Below are positions 61,931 through 64,000 of a stretch of DNA of 64,000 bases, piece by piece. Under the pieces are notes generated by a model that worked only from the letters and a program-made list of their open reading frames with translations, made no database searches and was not told where the DNA came from. The stretch lies in the NCBI GenBank assembly GCA_946811695.1, contig OX328123.1, forward strand, positions 154,921,580 to 154,985,579, written 5' to 3'. How positions within the stretch are numbered: position 1 is the stretch's first letter; each line of letters opens with the position of its first letter. The DNA is from Gonocerus acuteangulatus. Its lineage: Eukaryota; Arthropoda; Insecta; Hemiptera; Coreidae. The position numbers and the translations under genes are program-made.

Positions 61931-62074
61931 TATATAAATACCGGTAATTAAGAAATTATTTAATAATTTCATAGCAAATGGTAAAATATTATTATTCTAG
62001 GGCAATATTACTATAAGTATAATTTACTACTATACTATTCCTACATTATATGTTACAGTTATAATATATTTTAT
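61456..62074. other. AT-rich, no gene recognised
   Basis: Includes an A run at 61890-61926. No element ends are identified. Confidence 0.35.
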
Positions 62075-62089
62075 AATATTGTTATTAGA

Positions 62090-62251
62090 GGGGTCTCCCG
62101 TAGTCTAGTGGCTTGCGCGCTTGATTCATAAGCGGGAGATGGTGGGTTCGATTCCCACCTCCGGCAGGAATTTTCTCATCTCAAGGCTCGCTGGGAAAGT
62201 TCCTCGCTGCGCCCTGGATGTCGGCGCTAATGACCTAGAAGTAGACGCGCC

Positions 62252-62309
<58 letters not shown>
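62090..62309 (+). mobile_element. tRNA-derived SINE (family A)
   Basis: GGGGTCTCCCGTAGTCTAGT head, perfect B box GGTTCGATTCC (62146-62156), tail GGCGCTAATGACCTAGAAGT then GCGCCGT and about 56 A. The 15-bp duplication AATATTGTTATTAGA lies at 62075-62089 and 62310-62324. It sits at the 3' boundary of the R2-like element. Confidence 0.93.
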
Positions 62310-62314
<5 letters not shown>

Positions 62315-62324
62315 TGTTATTAGA

Positions 62325-64000
62325 AGAAGAAGAAGAAGAAAATCTTTATTAAAAATAAAGTATGCTGCCCAAATGTTTTGGGGTGCTATAAACACAGCGT
62401 ACTTGTCAATCTTTCGAAAATACATTTTTTGTGGTTAAAAAGGTTTTTGTATTAATTTGGAAAATAAATTTTGATGATTAGTTAAAAAAAAAAAAAAAAA
62501 AAAAATTAATATTAAACGAATTTTGATAATATTTGGAATACAAAGAATTATAATGATAAGTTTGGCCAGATTTGTTCAAATGATTTTCAAAAGATTGATA
62601 AGCAGCTGGTTAGCTCCCATATATATGATTATGGAGTAGCCCCAGGGAATCTACTAAAATAGATTCCGCGAGGATAGATAGTTCCTTGGGATCCACGCCT
62701 AGATCTAACAGGAAGTCTTGCTTCTGTTTCGGAATTGTTCCTCTCGCTCCAAACCAAAGGCCTTGAACAATATATTTCCTTCGCCTGAATTTCTCTTGGA
62801 ATTTTTCTTCGTAAAATTCAAGACATTTGGTGTAAATTCCTCGTTTTTCTGCGTTGATTCCTTCCGCTTGCTGTGGATCGTTCGTCTCGTATCTCACGGT
62901 AGGGTCAATAACGTACGCTTCTCTCGATTTTTCCTTGAACGCAATTATGTCGGCATATCTCGGACATCCTTCATCGTCGACGCCATAAACTTCTTCAAGG
63001 CATATAAATTCTTTTTCATGGAGAAGCGAAATAATTTTATGCTTGACATTATGATGTCTCCGTGTGACCAGGAGCATATTCATTGGACACTTCTCAAGCA
63101 CGTGTGCTGGAGTTTCGGTTTCCCTACCGCATCTGCGGCAGAGGGGTCCAACGTTTGATGTTCCTGAAACACCGGGTACACCTCTCAAGGGCGGTGTAAT
63201 TAGTGTTCTATTTCAGAGCATTCGTCCATTCGGAACATGATAGAACCGATTTATTGTAAATAAATTTGCCTTGCCACTTCGATTGCGACCATTCTTCAAA
63301 AGCTTTTTCCCGAAGGTTACGCCTGATCTTTTTAATGTTGTGGTCTTCATTAAGCTGGACAATGTTAATGTTCAGTCTATTGGCACATTCTGTCGCTTCT
63401 TTAGAATAGCTGAACATTGGCTGGAACTGGTCATCGGAGACTCGATCCAGCTTCTGTGCGATAGACCAATGTTGAAGCGGTGCTTCCCAAAGACACCGTA
63501 ACAACCTGGCCTCGGAAGCCAACAACATTCCGCTGCAAGTATTCGCAGGCAGACCCAACATGGCCTTCACACTCCGCCTTATTATTACGTCCACTCCTTC
63601 CAGAAATGATGGGCTCATTTTGATTAGGGGTACTGTTTGCAGGGGGTAAATTAGTGATGGGAACAGGTACTGGTTGATAACATTTAATTTTTGATCAGCT
63701 CTTAGCAGATTTGATGTGTTTAGCCTGTTTAAATTTTCATTTGCTTTGCGTAAAGCTTTCTCATTAAAAGTCAGCTCGGTGGAGAAATTGCACCCGAGGT
63801 ATTTGATTGTATCATTTTCTTCAATCGAATGTATTTCTCCGCCATTTTCTAAGAGAAGCTTTCCCGTCACTAAATTACCTTTTTTAATAATAATCGCTGA
63901 GCTTTTGCTTGGGTTAATCTCCAGTCTGATTTCATTGAAAATTCTGGTGACTACGTTTATAACTCGTACTGCTGAATCCACATCTGGAGAGGTAACGACC
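62325..64000 (-). mobile_element. R2-like non-LTR retrotransposon, 3' part, runs off the window
   Basis: The C-terminal coding region is described separately. The 3' UTR (62609 to about 62342) ends in (CTT)n (62324-62342 as GAA repeats on the plus strand). The 5' part lies beyond the right edge. Confidence 0.8.
62610..64000 (-). pseudogene. R2-like ORF: RT end, CCHC motif and restriction-like endonuclease, frameshifted
   Basis: Two abutting frames belong to one protein. 64000-63208 enters from the window edge just after the RT palm (VVTSPDVDSAVRVIN) and continues through LEINPSKSSAIII, KYLGCNF and the thumb to EWTNALK, then TAG. The downstream frame (about 63221-62610) reads TPPLRGVPGVSG, CRRCGRETETPAHVLEKC (CX2CX8HX4C) and the PD-(D/E)XK-type endonuclease RYADIIAFKEKSREAYVIDP, with the two acidic residues 15 apart. 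One frameshift near 63208-63222, plus a stop in each frame around the join, breaks it, so this copy is inactive. The order RT, CCHC, endonuclease and the absence of an N-terminal APE point to R2/R4-type elements, which use sequence-specific targets. The target here cannot be read because the 5' end is missing and the 3' flank is occupied by a SINE. Confidence 0.85.

Overview
The window looks like repeat-choked intergenic and intronic DNA from an arthropod with a large AT-rich genome. The arthropod call rests on a neuropeptide exon of the orcokinin-B type (43352-44892), a Jockey-clade retrotransposon and an R2-like element. The lineage (insect, crustacean or chelicerate) cannot be fixed from the sequence. 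There is no operon-like organisation. I see one convincing host gene part, and most of the rest is transposable elements, nested several deep, plus microsatellites and minisatellites.

Layout. 1-6.2 kb: the end of an H element, a 145-bp tandem array built from a coding relic, two short inverted-repeat (MITE) copies, a 5'-truncated LINE with an RNase H remnant and a 0.94-kb foldback element. 6.2-13.4 kb: several copies of family H and one of family K, both of which look like non-autonomous Helentron/HINE-type elements (5' end TCCG, subterminal inverted repeats, internal TA microsatellite or tandem repeats, 3' hairpin, CTAA end). 13.5-24.8 kb: SINEs, a hAT-like element, a palindrome, Helitron-like copies, a 52-bp minisatellite and a piggyBac-like MITE. 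24.8-36 kb: an H copy carrying a perfect 706-bp palindrome, a TTAA-flanked element with two tandem arrays, a 5S-derived SINE, a TIR element and a GC-rich composite element holding a K copy and a SINE. 36.4-42.7 kb: a 1.07-kb palindrome, a Helitron-like stretch and a 2.8-kb element with a 12-copy, 80-bp minisatellite.

43.3-44.9 kb is the orcokinin-B exon with 24 peptide copies. It opens at a splice acceptor, so the signal-peptide exon lies upstream and was not identified. 45.6-51.5 kb is one H element interrupted by a SINE and, inside its TA microsatellite, by a near-complete Jockey-type retrotransposon whose two ORFs overlap at ATGA. 53.0-56.5 kb is an H element with another H element nested in it, plus a tRNA-derived SINE and two Penelope-like fragments. 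58.8-64 kb holds a LINE C-terminal relic, a 5S-headed SINE, another H copy, a tRNA-headed SINE and the C-terminal part of an R2-like element that runs off the right edge.

Main themes: (i) H and K have unrelated bodies but the same terminal grammar, with 5' and 3' ends that match within each family; (ii) TA microsatellites inside H serve repeatedly as landing sites for retroelements; (iii) several long inverted repeats carry hammerhead-like CUGANGA...GAAA motifs typical of Penelope-like elements; (iv) SINEs with tRNA-derived and 5S-derived heads share one 3' tail. All identifications are by eye; no alignment or database search was run.
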